64,000 nucleotides of DNA from an uncultured Granulosicoccaceae bacterium. GTDB lineage: Bacteria > Pseudomonadota > Gammaproteobacteria > Granulosicoccales > Granulosicoccaceae. Shown piece by piece: positions 51,765 through 62,523 of this stretch. The first letter of the stretch is position 1. Each line of letters begins with the position of its first letter. The position numbers were made by a program, and so were the translations under genes. The stretch spans positions 142,142-206,141 of the forward strand of contig CALAJN010000006.1 of NCBI GenBank assembly GCA_937922675.1, in the 5' to 3' direction. Under the pieces are notes generated by a model. That model made no database searches, was not told the DNA's origin, and saw only the letters and a list, made by a program, of their open reading frames with translations.

Positions 51765-51898
51765 CAGGGTGGTCGGCAGAGCAGGTAAATGCGCAGCAGA
51801 TTGCTAAAGGACATGATTCTTGCTTGAGGGAGGGTCAACCATGGACCCTGATCCAACAATCTGACCGGGCACACAGCCTGGTCTCGAGGGCGTGACGA

Positions 51899-52948
51899 AT
51901 GAGCGATACCGTAGACCTTTTAGGAGACGACGCTGAGTTTTTGCTGGAACACACCTGTGAGGGGATCCCGCAAAAATTGTTGCACCTGCCAGGTGAAGAT
52001 TATGTTGAGCGCGTCATTGGTGTCAGTGATCGTGGCCCGGGGACCATGCGGGCGATGCAACAGATCTTCAATACCGGTCGACTTGGCGGCACGGGCTACG
52101 TGTCGATGTTGCCAGTTGACCAGGGTATTGAGCACTCTGGTGGTGCCTCTTTCGCTCCCAATCCAATCTACTTTGATCCGTCCAATATCGTTGAGCTCGC
52201 GATAGAGGGCGGCTGTAACTGCGTAGCCTCCACACTCGGTGTGCTCGGCGCTGTTTCGCGTAAATATGCGCATCGGATACCTTTTATGGTCAAACTCAAT
52301 CACAACGAGACCTTGACCCTACCTGCCATGTACGAGCAAACCTTGTTTGCTCAAGTCGAGCAGGCATTCGATCTTGGCGCCATGTCCGTGGGCGCGACCA
52401 TCTACTTTGGCTCCGAGGGCTCTCGCCAGCAGATAACCGAGATATCCGAGGCGTTTCACCGAGCCCATCAGCTGGGTATGGTGACGGTGCTGTGGGCCTA
52501 CCTTCGCAACCCTGAATTCAAGAAGGATGGCAAGGATTATCACGTATCTGCCGACCTGACCGGTCAGGCTAACCACATTGCTGCAACCATTCAGGCCGAT
52601 ATTGTCAAGCAGAAACAAGCCGAGAACAACGGCGGATATCCGGCGGTTGGTTTTGGCAATACACACGACAAGGTCTACAGCGACCTGACGACCGACCATC
52701 CTATAGACCTGGTGCGCTACCAAGTGGCTAATTGCTACATGGGACGCGCAGGGTTGATCAACTCGGGTGGTGGCTCGGGCGGCGATGATCTTGCTCAGGC
52801 GGTGCGTACTGCGGTGATCAACAAGCGTGCCGGTGGTATGGGGCTGATCAGCGGGCGCAAGGCTTTCCAGAAGCCCATGAACGAAGGGGTGGAGCTGCTG
52901 AATGCCATTCAGGATGCGTATCTGGACAAGCGTGTGACAATCGCCTAA
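51899..52948 (+). CDS. Class I fructose-bisphosphate aldolase
   Basis: 349 aa; [62 protein letters not shown]. Confidence 0.93.
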   Translation: MSDTVDLLGDDAEFLLEHTCEGIPQKLLHLPGEDYVERVIGVSDRGPGTMRAMQQIFNTGRLGGTGYVSMLPVDQGIEHSGGASFAPNPIYFDPSNIVELAIEGGCNCVASTLGVLGAVSRKYAHRIPFMVKLNHNETLTLPAMYEQTLFAQVEQAFDLGAMSVGATIYFGSEGSRQQITEISEAFHRAHQLGMVTVLWAYLRNPEFKKDGKDYHVSADLTGQANHIAATIQADIVKQKQAENNGGYPAVGFGNTHDKVYSDLTTDHPIDLVRYQVANCYMGRAGLINSGGGSGGDDLAQAVRTAVINKRAGGMGLISGRKAFQKPMNEGVELLNAIQDAYLDKRVTIA

Positions 52949-53901
52949 GGATCAGTCGTATCAGTGTCAGCGGTGAGTCGCGCGACGGCCTCCCGGTAGC
53001 GCTCTATCGTTCCGTCAACTATGGAGTCGGGCAAGAGCGGCCCTGGAGGGCTCTTGTCCCAGTCTTGCTGTTCGAGCCAGTCGCGCAAGTACTGCTTGTC
53101 GTAACTCGCAGGACTTGTTCCGGGTGTCCAGGTCTCGGCCTCCCAGTAACGTGAGGAGTCCGGTGTGAGTATTTCGTCCATGAGCACCAGCTCACCGTTC
53201 GCGTCGGTGCCAAACTCGAACTTGGTGTCAGCGAGAATGATGCCGCGCTGTTTCGCATAGCCATGTGCATCGGTGTAGATCTCTCGACTGACACGTTCGA
53301 TCTGTGTTGCACGTTGCCTACCTACGATGGCGATCATTTGATCGAGTGTGATGTTCTCGTCGTGGTCACCCAGTTCGGCCTTTGTAGCAGGCGTGAACAC
53401 GGGCTCTGACAACGCGTCAGCCAGCTGTAAGCCGCTTGGCAAGGTATAGCCGCAGACCGCTCCTGTGCTCACGTAGTCCTTCCAGCCGGATCCTGCGATG
53501 TAGCCTCTGACAACCGCTTCAACCGGCAGGGGAGCAAGTCGCTTCACGATCATCGAGCGTCCGCGTGCATAGTCGCGTTCCGCCGGGTCGCTCAGCACAT
53601 CGTCAAGGGGTATCGCGGCTAGGTGATTGGGCACGAGCTCGCGATATCGCTCGAACCAGAAAAGCGCCAGCGAGGTAAGCAGTTTGCCCTTTCCCGGGAT
53701 GGGCGTTGGCAGAATCACATCGAATGCCGAGGCTCGATCGGTAGCAACGATCAACCAGTGCTTGTCGTCGATGGCGTGGACGTCCCGCACCTTGCCGCGG
53801 TACACCATCGGCAGCGAGGTGATCGGGGAGTCCTGCATGGCTGCAGAAAGCCTCCCGGCTTTCTGCAGGCGTACGGATTCGGAGGATGACTGCTCGTTCA
53901 T
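52945..53901 (-). CDS. purC: Phosphoribosylaminoimidazole-succinocarboxamide synthase
   Basis: [60 protein letters not shown]; start at in-frame ATG 53901. Confidence 0.97.
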   Translation of the reverse strand: MNEQSSSESVRLQKAGRLSAAMQDSPITSLPMVYRGKVRDVHAIDDKHWLIVATDRASAFDVILPTPIPGKGKLLTSLALFWFERYRELVPNHLAAIPLDDVLSDPAERDYARGRSMIVKRLAPLPVEAVVRGYIAGSGWKDYVSTGAVCGYTLPSGLQLADALSEPVFTPATKAELGDHDENITLDQMIAIVGRQRATQIERVSREIYTDAHGYAKQRGIILADTKFEFGTDANGELVLMDEILTPDSSRYWEAETWTPGTSPASYDKQYLRDWLEQQDWDKSPPGPLLPDSIVDGTIERYREAVARLTADTDTTDP

Positions 53902-53951
53902 GCTGTTCACGCCACGAGTATACTCGCAGGTCATTTCACGGCAGTTCGATC

Positions 53952-54467
53952 ATGACAACAGACACAGGAGAGCTTCGCGTCGGCGTCGTCATGGGCAGCT
54001 CGTCTGACTGGCCGACGATGTCCGCTGCGGCAAAGACCCTTACGCATTTCTCGATCGGGCATGAGTGCCGCGTCGTGTCAGCGCATCGCATGCCTGATGA
54101 GCTGTTCAGCTATGCCGAGTCTGCGCAAGCGCGTGGCCTGCGCGCGATCATTGCCGGTGCGGGTGGGGCGGCACACTTGCCAGGCATGCTGGCGGCCAAG
54201 ACACCAGTGCCGGTGCTTGGCGTGCCTGTGGCCTCGCGCCATCTGTCAGGTCTCGATTCCTTGTACTCGATTGTGCAGATGCCAAAGGGTATTCCGGTCG
54301 CAACCTTCGCCATCGGCGAGGCGGGTGCGGCCAATGCCGCGCTATTTGCCGTGGCCATGCTCGCCTCGGATAACCCGACACTAGCAACGCAGCTCGAGGT
54401 CTATCGTGATGAGCAGCGCAAGCATGCGCAAGCCATGACCTTGCCGCCCAGCGAGGATGAGGCATGA
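53952..54467 (+). CDS. purE: N5-carboxyaminoimidazole ribonucleotide mutase
   Basis: [59 protein letters not shown]. Confidence 0.97.
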   Translation: MTTDTGELRVGVVMGSSSDWPTMSAAAKTLTHFSIGHECRVVSAHRMPDELFSYAESAQARGLRAIIAGAGGAAHLPGMLAAKTPVPVLGVPVASRHLSGLDSLYSIVQMPKGIPVATFAIGEAGAANAALFAVAMLASDNPTLATQLEVYRDEQRKHAQAMTLPPSEDEA

Positions 54468-55624
54468 GCCCAAAGCCTCGCTCAAAGATTGATACCTTGG
54501 CCCCCGGTGCTGCTTTGGGGGTAGTCGGGGGAGGGCAGCTCGGGCGCTACTTTGTCATGGCTGCTCGTCAACTCGGATACGTGTCCTGGGTACTCGATCC
54601 GGATGCCAATGCGCCTGCGATGCAGTTGGCCGAGCACCCTGTGGTGGCAGCCTACGACGATAGTGAGGCATTGCAGCGCTTTGGCACTGCGTGTGATGCG
54701 GTAACCATCGAGTTCGAGAATGTGCCTGCAGCCAGCCTTGAGCAGTTGTCGTCTTTGACACGACTCTCGCCAAGGCCTGCCAGCGTTGCGCTAAGTCAGG
54801 ATCGCCTTGCCGAAAAGAGTGCGGCTGTACGGTGTGGGCTTGAGCCGGTGGCGCATGCGGCCATACGCTCTGCTGGCGATGTAAAGTCAGCAGTAGCGGT
54901 GACCGGTTTGCCTGCGATCCTGAAAACGGCTCGTCTGGGATATGACGGCAAAGGTCAAGCTCGCGTTGCTACAGAAGATGAAGTGCTGACAGCCTGGAAG
55001 AATGCCGGTGAGGTCGATTGCGTGCTTGAACAACGCGTGTCGCTCGCGGCAGAGTTGTCAGTTATTGTCGTGCGCGCGTTTGATGGCCAGTCGGTGACGT
55101 ACCCGGTTGCTTGCAACGAGCATGTCGGTGGCATTTTGCATCTGTCTACCGTGCCATCCGGTCTGGGTGATGCGCTGGAGGCGCAAGCCGTTGCCAAAGC
55201 GGTATCACTCGCCGATGGTCTGGATCATGTCGGTGTATTGGCGGTGGAATTTTTCGTTGGCGATCAGGGGCAACTCTGGTTTAACGAGATGGCCCCACGT
55301 CCGCACAACAGTGGTCACTACTCTCTGGATGCCACTTCGTGTTCGCAGTTTGAACAGCAGTTACGTGCGCTCAGTGCCTTGCCCTTTGGTGACACTCAGT
55401 TGATCAGACCCGTATCGATGCTCAATTTGCTCGGTGATGTGTGGGCAAATGGGCCGCCGTCTTTGGCCCTCGATACGCTGTCCTGTGCCGGCGCCTGTCT
55501 GCATCTGTATGGCAAGAGCCAAGCGAGGGCCGGTCGCAAGATGGGGCATGTCAATGTTCTAGCGGATAGCGCCAGTACAGCCAGAGAATTGGCTCAAAGC
55601 ATGCACTCTCGCCTGTCTACTTGA
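54464..55624 (+). CDS. purK: N5-carboxyaminoimidazole ribonucleotide synthase
   Basis: [52 protein letters not shown]; 4-bp overlap with purE. Confidence 0.97.
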   Translation: MSPKPRSKIDTLAPGAALGVVGGGQLGRYFVMAARQLGYVSWVLDPDANAPAMQLAEHPVVAAYDDSEALQRFGTACDAVTIEFENVPAASLEQLSSLTRLSPRPASVALSQDRLAEKSAAVRCGLEPVAHAAIRSAGDVKSAVAVTGLPAILKTARLGYDGKGQARVATEDEVLTAWKNAGEVDCVLEQRVSLAAELSVIVVRAFDGQSVTYPVACNEHVGGILHLSTVPSGLGDALEAQAVAKAVSLADGLDHVGVLAVEFFVGDQGQLWFNEMAPRPHNSGHYSLDATSCSQFEQQLRALSALPFGDTQLIRPVSMLNLLGDVWANGPPSLALDTLSCAGACLHLYGKSQARAGRKMGHVNVLADSASTARELAQSMHSRLST

Positions 55625-55710
55625 GCGGACTGTTCAAAGGCTGCTGCTGTTGAGGGCCGATCGGGTACATCCTGTGCATTAACGTGGGTCTGTTATGAGA
55701 GCCCGACTGC

Positions 55711-56505
55711 ATGAACGCACCCACCAGCACAGCATCCCCGCGGCCTGACATCTTCATCACCGGCGTGATGAAAGGCGGGACGACCATCCTGCACGATTAC
55801 ATTTGCACACACTCGCAGGTTGTATCGGGATCGCTCAAGGAAATTCACTATTTTTCGCTGAATTACGACAAGGGCCGCGATTGGTATCACGAGCATTTTC
55901 GGGATGTGCCAGCGGGCAAGCGCACCATTGATGCCAGCCCCACCTATTTCGATGTCGCCAACACGGCGTTGTTGCCAAAGCTGATCAGAGGCTACATCGC
56001 AGATCCGCGCGTCATTCTGATCACGCGTGACCCGATTGAAAGAGCAATTTCGCACTTCACGCATCTGCAGAAGGTCAACAAGGTCGACTGTCTGGAAGGG
56101 ATGCAGGCAGACGAATTTTTCTCTCGCTCATTCGGGCAGGCCTATGGCCAGACAGATGACGTATTGATGTATTTGAATCTGGTTCTGAGCTTCAGTTTTT
56201 ACTACCGGCGCTTTGTGACGTACCGGCAGCAATTCGAGGCGAGCCAGTTCCTGGTGCTTGATAACAACAACCTTCGTACAGATCCCAAGGCAGTTATGGG
56301 GCGTGTGTTTGATTTCCTCAATCTGGACTATCAGCACCACAAATCGTTTGGAGTAGTCAGTTATTCCAACGGCAGCAGCTTGGGCAATATTTCATCACAG
56401 ACCTACCATCGACTGGCTGAGCTGTTCTACCCCGACTACGAAAAGTACTGCCATCAGGCAAGTATCAAGTTTGTCGAGGCGGGTCCGGTTTCACGCGCAG
56501 CGTGA
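55711..56505 (+). CDS. Sulfotransferase family protein (HSNDST-like)
   Basis: 264 aa; IFITGVMKGGTTILHDYICTHSQVVSGSLKEIHYFS (5'-PSB), ILITRDPIERAISHF (3'-PB), GKRTIDASPTYF. Confidence 0.87.
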   Translation: MNAPTSTASPRPDIFITGVMKGGTTILHDYICTHSQVVSGSLKEIHYFSLNYDKGRDWYHEHFRDVPAGKRTIDASPTYFDVANTALLPKLIRGYIADPRVILITRDPIERAISHFTHLQKVNKVDCLEGMQADEFFSRSFGQAYGQTDDVLMYLNLVLSFSFYYRRFVTYRQQFEASQFLVLDNNNLRTDPKAVMGRVFDFLNLDYQHHKSFGVVSYSNGSSLGNISSQTYHRLAELFYPDYEKYCHQASIKFVEAGPVSRAA

Positions 56506-56584
56506 AGCAAATTGGTCCGAATCTGGCATTGATCGAGGCTCCGGGGATGTATCCCGGCGTCGCAAGGGCATCAATTTTCAACCC

Positions 56585-57586
56585 ATGAACACCGCTCTCC
56601 AGAAAAAGCAATTCTCCGATCCATCATCAGAGTTTGTCGAGATCGCGATTGAATCGCTGTTGACACAAAGCAGCGCACTCGCGTCTGTTGCTGAGCAGGT
56701 CGGCGCAGAAGTGGATGAAGCGGTGCGTCTGATCTTGTCCTGCAAGGGCCGGGTGATTGTGTCGGGGATGGGCAAGTCCGGCATTGTCGGGAAGAAGATC
56801 GCAGCGACGCTGTCATCCACTGGCACACCCAGTTTGTATCTACACCCGGGCGAGGCGTTGCACGGTGACCTTGGCATGATTACCGCCGAAGACGTGATAC
56901 TGCTCATCTCTCACAGCGGCCACACCGAAGAGATCATGCGCCTGATTCCTTCGCTTGAGTATTTTGGCAATCGAATCATCTCGATAGTGGGATGTTCAGA
57001 CACTCCATTGGCACATCACTCTCACGTGACGCTGCGCGCCGATATCGAACGGGAAGTCTGCCCCAATAATTTGGCACCCACGACCTCGGCCCTGGCCGTC
57101 ATGGCTCTGGGTGACGCGCTGGCCGTGTGCCTGATCCGCGCGCGGGACTTCAAGCCACAGGATTTTGCCCAGTTTCATCCGGGCGGTATCCTGGGCCGGC
57201 GTTTGCTGTCGACAGTGGCTGACACGATGATCACTGATAACCTGCCACTGATATCACCGGACGAGACAGTGCGCGAGTCGATCTTCTGCATGACTTCAGG
57301 CCGATTGGGTCTTGCGATCATCACACGTGAACGCAGACTGTTAGGCATTCTCACTGACGGTGACCTGCGCCGAGCGTTGGTCATGGATCCGACCATGCTG
57401 GACAAGCCGGTACGTGATTTCATGACCCCGGTACCGGTCACTATCCGCCGCGATGCGATGGTCAGTGATGCAGAGATGCTCATGCAGCGATACAAGATCC
57501 GCGCTTTGATTGTCACGGGTACCGAGCCGGGTGAAGAAGACAAGATCTGCGGGCTGATCGAAATATTTGCCAACCGTGAGCAATGA
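56585..57586 (+). CDS. kdsD: Arabinose-5-phosphate isomerase (KdsD/KpsF/GutQ)
   Basis: VSGMGKSGIVGKKIAATLSSTGTPSLYLHPGEALHGDLGMI SIS domain plus two CBS motifs; in-frame ATG 56585. Confidence 0.93.
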   Translation: MNTALQKKQFSDPSSEFVEIAIESLLTQSSALASVAEQVGAEVDEAVRLILSCKGRVIVSGMGKSGIVGKKIAATLSSTGTPSLYLHPGEALHGDLGMITAEDVILLISHSGHTEEIMRLIPSLEYFGNRIISIVGCSDTPLAHHSHVTLRADIEREVCPNNLAPTTSALAVMALGDALAVCLIRARDFKPQDFAQFHPGGILGRRLLSTVADTMITDNLPLISPDETVRESIFCMTSGRLGLAIITRERRLLGILTDGDLRRALVMDPTMLDKPVRDFMTPVPVTIRRDAMVSDAEMLMQRYKIRALIVTGTEPGEEDKICGLIEIFANREQ

Positions 57587-58041
57587 TTCACTGCTTCCCT
57601 GAAGGCTTGCGCTCTTGCGCGCGATGGCTATTCATTGGCCTGTGCTCGCTCGTGATGACAGCCTGCGCATCTCCGGCGGTGCCGCGTACCGCTGAGAATC
57701 CACCTGTCGAGCTTGCGGTCAAAAACACCGAGCAGATTTTGCTGGGACGTATCGCTAACCTGCGCACACTGGAGTCGATTGAGTTCAACAGCAGTAGCCT
57801 CGGCTCCGGACGTTTCCGTCTTGTAGACGTCTACACCTCTGCAAGTGGCAAGAATTGTCGCCGGATTGAACGCGAGACAGATGGGCTGCGGCGTGTTGTC
57901 TGTCAACAGAGCGGTGGGACTTGGTCAGCTACGCGGCGGTTGAGTCGCGCGGTAGAGCCGTCTGATCGCAGCATCACTTCTACATACCAAGGTGCCGTTG
58001 ATGCATCTGCTGATAGCACCCCGATCCTGACTGGCGGCTGA
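57583..58041 (+). CDS. Small lipoprotein embedded in capsule export locus
   Basis: 152 aa; lipobox LVMTACAS; 4-bp overlap with kdsD and 10 bp from kpsM. Confidence 0.75.
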   Translation: MIHCFPEGLRSCARWLFIGLCSLVMTACASPAVPRTAENPPVELAVKNTEQILLGRIANLRTLESIEFNSSSLGSGRFRLVDVYTSASGKNCRRIERETDGLRRVVCQQSGGTWSATRRLSRAVEPSDRSITSTYQGAVDASADSTPILTGG

Positions 58042-58051
58042 GGTAGCGCTG

Positions 58052-58900
58052 ATGAACTTTGGAGCCTTGGATAGTCAGCCTGCACTCTTCTGGCATCGAA
58101 TTGCGCTGACAATCGCTACCTTTGGGGCTGCCGCTGCGACACAGTGCAGGGTACTCAACGCACTCATCCTGCGCGAAACCAAGACTCGCTACGGCAATCA
58201 CAAGATCGGTTTTCTGTGGGCCTTGATCGAGCCATCGGTAACGGTTGCCGTATTCGCAGTGATCTTCTCCGCGATGCGGCAAGACAATCCCAGTGGTATG
58301 CCACTCGTGCCGTTCATGTTGGTTGGGTTTGTGTGTTTTTCAATGTTTCGCGACCCGATGAATCAAATGCAAGATGCCATTGGGCAGTCGCGGCAGCTTT
58401 TGACCTTCCCGCAAGTGACGACCTTCGATGTGATCCTCGGGCGTGGATTGTTGAGCGTAGCCATTAGTTTCTTCATTTTCGTTTTTCTTTTTTTCATGGT
58501 TTTTTTGCTCGGATATGAAGTGCGAGTAGAAAGGCCGCTCGGCGTTTTGTTGGCGTGTCTACTGTTGTCGGTCATTGGACTCGGAGCAGGATTCTTGTTC
58601 GCCAGCCTTATTCCACTCGTCCCGTCTCTCAAACAGATATCAGCTCAGATTCTGGGCAGACCGCTTTTCTTCAGCTCCGGTCTGTTTTTTACCGTGGACA
58701 CACTGCCGGTGGAAATCCGTAACGTTCTACTCTGGAATCCGATTCTGCATTGCATTGAATTGGCCCGCAGTGAGTTCTTTTATGGTTTTGATACGCGATA
58801 TGGCAGTTGGCTCTACGCGTGCGGCTGGGCGTTTGGACTTCTGTCCATGGGGCTGCTGACGCATCAGGCGATGCGTCGCCGCGCTACCTCTGCAAACTAG
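58052..58900 (+). CDS. kpsM: Polysaccharide ABC exporter permease (KpsM-like)
   Basis: 282 aa; ILRETKTRYGNHKIGFLWALIEPSVTVAVFAVIFS; six hydrophobic segments. Confidence 0.92.
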   Translation: MNFGALDSQPALFWHRIALTIATFGAAAATQCRVLNALILRETKTRYGNHKIGFLWALIEPSVTVAVFAVIFSAMRQDNPSGMPLVPFMLVGFVCFSMFRDPMNQMQDAIGQSRQLLTFPQVTTFDVILGRGLLSVAISFFIFVFLFFMVFLLGYEVRVERPLGVLLACLLLSVIGLGAGFLFASLIPLVPSLKQISAQILGRPLFFSSGLFFTVDTLPVEIRNVLLWNPILHCIELARSEFFYGFDTRYGSWLYACGWAFGLLSMGLLTHQAMRRRATSAN

Positions 58901-58909
58901 GCAAGTCCC

Positions 58910-59572
58910 GTGATTCGATTGCAGAACGTCAACAAGCGCTACCGTACGCAAAATGGCTTCAAGACCGTTCTTGACAACGTTAGTGTCGAGTTCCCGGTCG
59001 GGGCCAGCGTTGGAATCCTGGGCTTGAACGGGGCGGGCAAGTCCACCTTGATCCGGATCATTGGCGCGGCGGAGCCACCCGATTCTGGCTCTGTGACCTG
59101 TGATCAACGTGTTTCCTGGCCGCTGGGTTATTCCGGTGGCTTTCAAGGCACGTTGACAGCGCGAGAGAATGCGCGATTTGTTGCTCGAATCTACGGTGAG
59201 GATCCGCGCTATATCGAAGCCTTCACCCAGGAGTTCTCCGAGCTCGGTGACTATTTTGACGAACCGTTGAAGTCTTACTCGGCCGGCATGCGTGGGCGCT
59301 TTGCCTTTTCGGTCAGCCTTGCCTGCAATTTCGAGTACTACCTTGTGGATGAGGCGCTGGAGACCGGTGACGCGCGCTACAGGGAGAAATTTCGTATGGC
59401 GTTTGAAGAACGACGTGCGAGCGCGTCCGTGATTCTTGTGTCGCACAACGAGCAGACAATTCGCCGCAACTGTGACATGGCTGCGATCTTGCACGAAGGG
59501 AGTCTGGTGCTGTACGAAGACCTCAAGGCAGCACTACACGAGTACAACCGCCTGCAGAACGCGCCACGGTAA
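58910..59572 (+). CDS. kpsT: Polysaccharide ABC exporter ATPase (KpsT-like)
   Basis: 220 aa; Walker A GLNGAGKSTLI, signature YSAGMRGRFAFSVSLA, Walker B-like YYLVDEALETGD. Confidence 0.94.
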   Translation: MIRLQNVNKRYRTQNGFKTVLDNVSVEFPVGASVGILGLNGAGKSTLIRIIGAAEPPDSGSVTCDQRVSWPLGYSGGFQGTLTARENARFVARIYGEDPRYIEAFTQEFSELGDYFDEPLKSYSAGMRGRFAFSVSLACNFEYYLVDEALETGDARYREKFRMAFEERRASASVILVSHNEQTIRRNCDMAAILHEGSLVLYEDLKAALHEYNRLQNAPR

Positions 59573-59577
59573 ACACT

Positions 59578-60666
59578 ATGAAAGCGGTACTCAGGACGTT
59601 GGCAACGGTTGTTGGAATACCGACGCTGGTTGCTGTCATATATTTTGGGCTCATCGCTTCAGATATTTATGTATCTGAAGCCAAGTTCTCTGTTCGATCA
59701 GCTCAGGGCTCGTCCAACATCAGCGGTTTGGGTGCACTACTGGGGTCACCGTCTCTGACGTCCAGTGGCCAGGATTCCACTGTGGTTGTTGAGTATTCGC
59801 GATCCTTCGATATGCTCGATAAACTGATCGAGCAAATTGATCTGATTGCACATTTCAGCGATGAGGATGTTGATTGGTTGTCTCGACTATCGAAGAATGC
59901 AGATCGTGAGGAGACGCTGCGTTACTTCAACAAGCATGTGCGTATCGATCACGATTCGACCACTGATGTCATGACGGTTCAAGTACGCGCGTTCGATGCG
60001 CAAACTGCGCAACACATCAATGAGTTGGTCATATCGCTCAATGAAACATTGGTCAATGATCTGTCCTCTCGTATCGAAGATGATGCGATGCAAACAGCAC
60101 GCAACGAGCTGGAAATTGCGGTAAACAGGATTCGGTCTACAGCGCAGGATATCAATCGATTTCAGACCGACAATGATTCGATTAGCCCGGCAGACGAGTC
60201 TACGGCCTTGTTCGGCCGGATTTCATCGCTTGAAGCTCGGCTATCAGAAACACAGGCAGAGCTCACTGAACTGCTCGCCTACATGCGCGAAGACGCCGCT
60301 GATGTAGTCTTTTTAAAAAACCGTATCACGGCATTGCGCAAGCAGTTGGCTCTGGAGAAGGGGCGGGTAACCGGTGGCGTTGACGGAAGTCTTGGGAAGC
60401 TGGTTGAGTCCTATCAACCCCTGGCGCTGGAGCAGCAGATCGCACAGCAGCAATATGCTGCGGCGCTCGCTGCCATGGAGACTGCCCGCGCAGATGCACA
60501 GCGCCAGAAGCTCTATTTGGTGACATTTGTTGCTCCGAATACCCCGGATTCCTCAACTGAGCCGCGCAGGCTGACCAAGATATTGACGGTCATGATCTTC
60601 TCCTTTCTGACTTATCTGATCGGAGGTTTGCTGTGGTCGGCTTTGAGAGATCATCTCGGGCATTGA
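59578..60666 (+). CDS. kpsE: Capsule polysaccharide export inner-membrane protein (KpsE-like)
   Basis: 362 aa; two terminal TM helices flanking a coiled-coil; YVSEAKFSVRSAQG, LYLVTFVAPNTPDSSTEPRR. Confidence 0.9.
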   Translation: MKAVLRTLATVVGIPTLVAVIYFGLIASDIYVSEAKFSVRSAQGSSNISGLGALLGSPSLTSSGQDSTVVVEYSRSFDMLDKLIEQIDLIAHFSDEDVDWLSRLSKNADREETLRYFNKHVRIDHDSTTDVMTVQVRAFDAQTAQHINELVISLNETLVNDLSSRIEDDAMQTARNELEIAVNRIRSTAQDINRFQTDNDSISPADESTALFGRISSLEARLSETQAELTELLAYMREDAADVVFLKNRITALRKQLALEKGRVTGGVDGSLGKLVESYQPLALEQQIAQQQYAAALAAMETARADAQRQKLYLVTFVAPNTPDSSTEPRRLTKILTVMIFSFLTYLIGGLLWSALRDHLGH

Positions 60667-60760
60667 GTCCACGTTGGACGCCGGTCTGACTGGCGCTTCA
60701 GGTCTGTCCGTATCGGGAAAGCAGCAAGCGCGGTAGTTGCTTCTCGCGGCATGAATCTTG

Positions 60761-62491
60761 ATGCCTCTATGCAACCTGAACCCTGACGGAACACGTTTCT
60801 TGTCAACTCTCCGACACATCCGAGCCCTGGCATTACTCGCACTCGTGCTCACTGGCTATCAAATGCCAGTGTATGCACAATCGTTTGCGGATCTTGGCCT
60901 TGATCCACAGGCCCCCGAGTCTTCAGCTGAGGCATTACTTGGGCGTGATGAAGAGTCAAGCAGCGCCTCGCGCTCGACCACCACGGCATCGCAAAGCAGC
61001 TCGTCATCACCACAACCGTTTGGTGCCAATCTGTTTAGTGGTGGTTTCAGTAACGATCGTGAGGATGGTCTTAACCCGGAATATGTGATCCAGCCAGGCG
61101 ATCGCATCGTTGTGCGCATCTGGGGTGCTACAGAATTCGATCAGGAATTGACTGTGGACGCACGCGGCAATATTTTCATCCCACGTGTTGGTCCAGTGAC
61201 CGTCGGCGGTGCTTTGAATGCTGATCTTGATGCGCGTGTGAATGCGTCAGTGCGCTCGGTATTCACCGACAACGTTCGCGTATACACAAGCTTGCAAGGC
61301 GCCCAGCCTGTTGCAGTGTTTGTTACCGGGTTTGTACCTCTGCCTGGACGATTTGGTGGCATACCATCAAACTCGGCCTTGCATTTCATAGATCGGGCGG
61401 GCGGTATTGACGCCGAGAAAGGAAGCTATCGAAATATCACGATCATGCGTGATCGGCAGGTGTTTGAGCGTATCGATCTCTATGACTTCCTGCTCGATGG
61501 CAGGCAGCCTGATGTGCAATTTCAGGACGGCGATACGATCGTTGTTGGCGCACGTGGAGGAGTAGTGACTGTTGATGGTGATGTCGCTAACGCCGCTGCA
61601 TTTGAATTGCTGGAACACTCAATTGTCGGAGCGGAACTGCTGCGTGCAGCCCATGGTGGTGTGAAAATCAGCCATGCTGGTGTGTCCGGTGTGCGAGATG
61701 GTACGACCTTTTCTGACTATTTGCCCATCGAACGTTTTGAGCAATTTGAGCTTGAACAGGGCGATACGGTGTACTTCCGAAATGATCTTCAGGACCAGGA
61801 AATCGTGGTCGAGGTTGAAGGGTCTTATCTCGGGCCGTCTCGATACGCGGTATCGCGTGATACTCGGTTGCACGACTTGCTCGACTACATTGAAGTTGAT
61901 CGCGAGCTGGCGGATATCTCGGCGATATCTGTGCGCCGGGAAGGTATCAAGATGCGGCAAAAAGCCTCACTTGATCAAAGCCTTCAACGTCTCGAATCAC
62001 AGTATCTGACTGCGTCATCGCAAACTGATGTTGAGGCTCGCATTCGCACACAGGAAGCGGAGCTTATCCGTACCTTCGTTGAGCGTGCACGCAACGTAGA
62101 GCCTAATGGTCGTCTGGTTATTGCCTCTGAGGGTGTGGTTGCCAATGTGCTGCTTGAAGCTGGCGACATCATAACGATCCCTCGTCGCAGTGAATCGGTG
62201 TTGCTCAGTGGCGAGGTTCTGGTGGGGCAGGCCATGCTCTATCGAGAGGGATTTCGTGCGCTGGATTACATAGAGCTTTCCGGCGGTTTCAGCCAGCGCG
62301 CAGAGCGTGATCGGATTGTAGTCGTCCGCTCCAATGGGGAAGTCGTCACACAAAAGAATCCTGCTATTGGACCTGGTGATGAGTTAATTGTCCTGCCGCA
62401 AGTACCCGTCAAGAATCTACAGCTCGTGGCGACGATTGTTGACATTCTCTACAAGGTGGCTATCGCTGCTTCTGTCGCGATAAGCCTTTAG
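60761..62491 (+). CDS. kpsD: Polysaccharide export outer-membrane protein (KpsD/Wza-like, SLBB domains)
   Basis: Signal peptide; YVIQPGDRIVVRIWGATEFDQELTVDARGNIFIPRVGPVTVGG; VFVTGFVPLPGRFGGIPSNSALHFIDRAGG. Confidence 0.92.
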   Translation: MPLCNLNPDGTRFLSTLRHIRALALLALVLTGYQMPVYAQSFADLGLDPQAPESSAEALLGRDEESSSASRSTTTASQSSSSSPQPFGANLFSGGFSNDREDGLNPEYVIQPGDRIVVRIWGATEFDQELTVDARGNIFIPRVGPVTVGGALNADLDARVNASVRSVFTDNVRVYTSLQGAQPVAVFVTGFVPLPGRFGGIPSNSALHFIDRAGGIDAEKGSYRNITIMRDRQVFERIDLYDFLLDGRQPDVQFQDGDTIVVGARGGVVTVDGDVANAAAFELLEHSIVGAELLRAAHGGVKISHAGVSGVRDGTTFSDYLPIERFEQFELEQGDTVYFRNDLQDQEIVVEVEGSYLGPSRYAVSRDTRLHDLLDYIEVDRELADISAISVRREGIKMRQKASLDQSLQRLESQYLTASSQTDVEARIRTQEAELIRTFVERARNVEPNGRLVIASEGVVANVLLEAGDIITIPRRSESVLLSGEVLVGQAMLYREGFRALDYIELSGGFSQRAERDRIVVVRSNGEVVTQKNPAIGPGDELIVLPQVPVKNLQLVATIVDILYKVAIAASVAISL

Positions 62492-62523
62492 CAAAAGGAA
62501 CAAATACTGCCTTGGGTATATTA

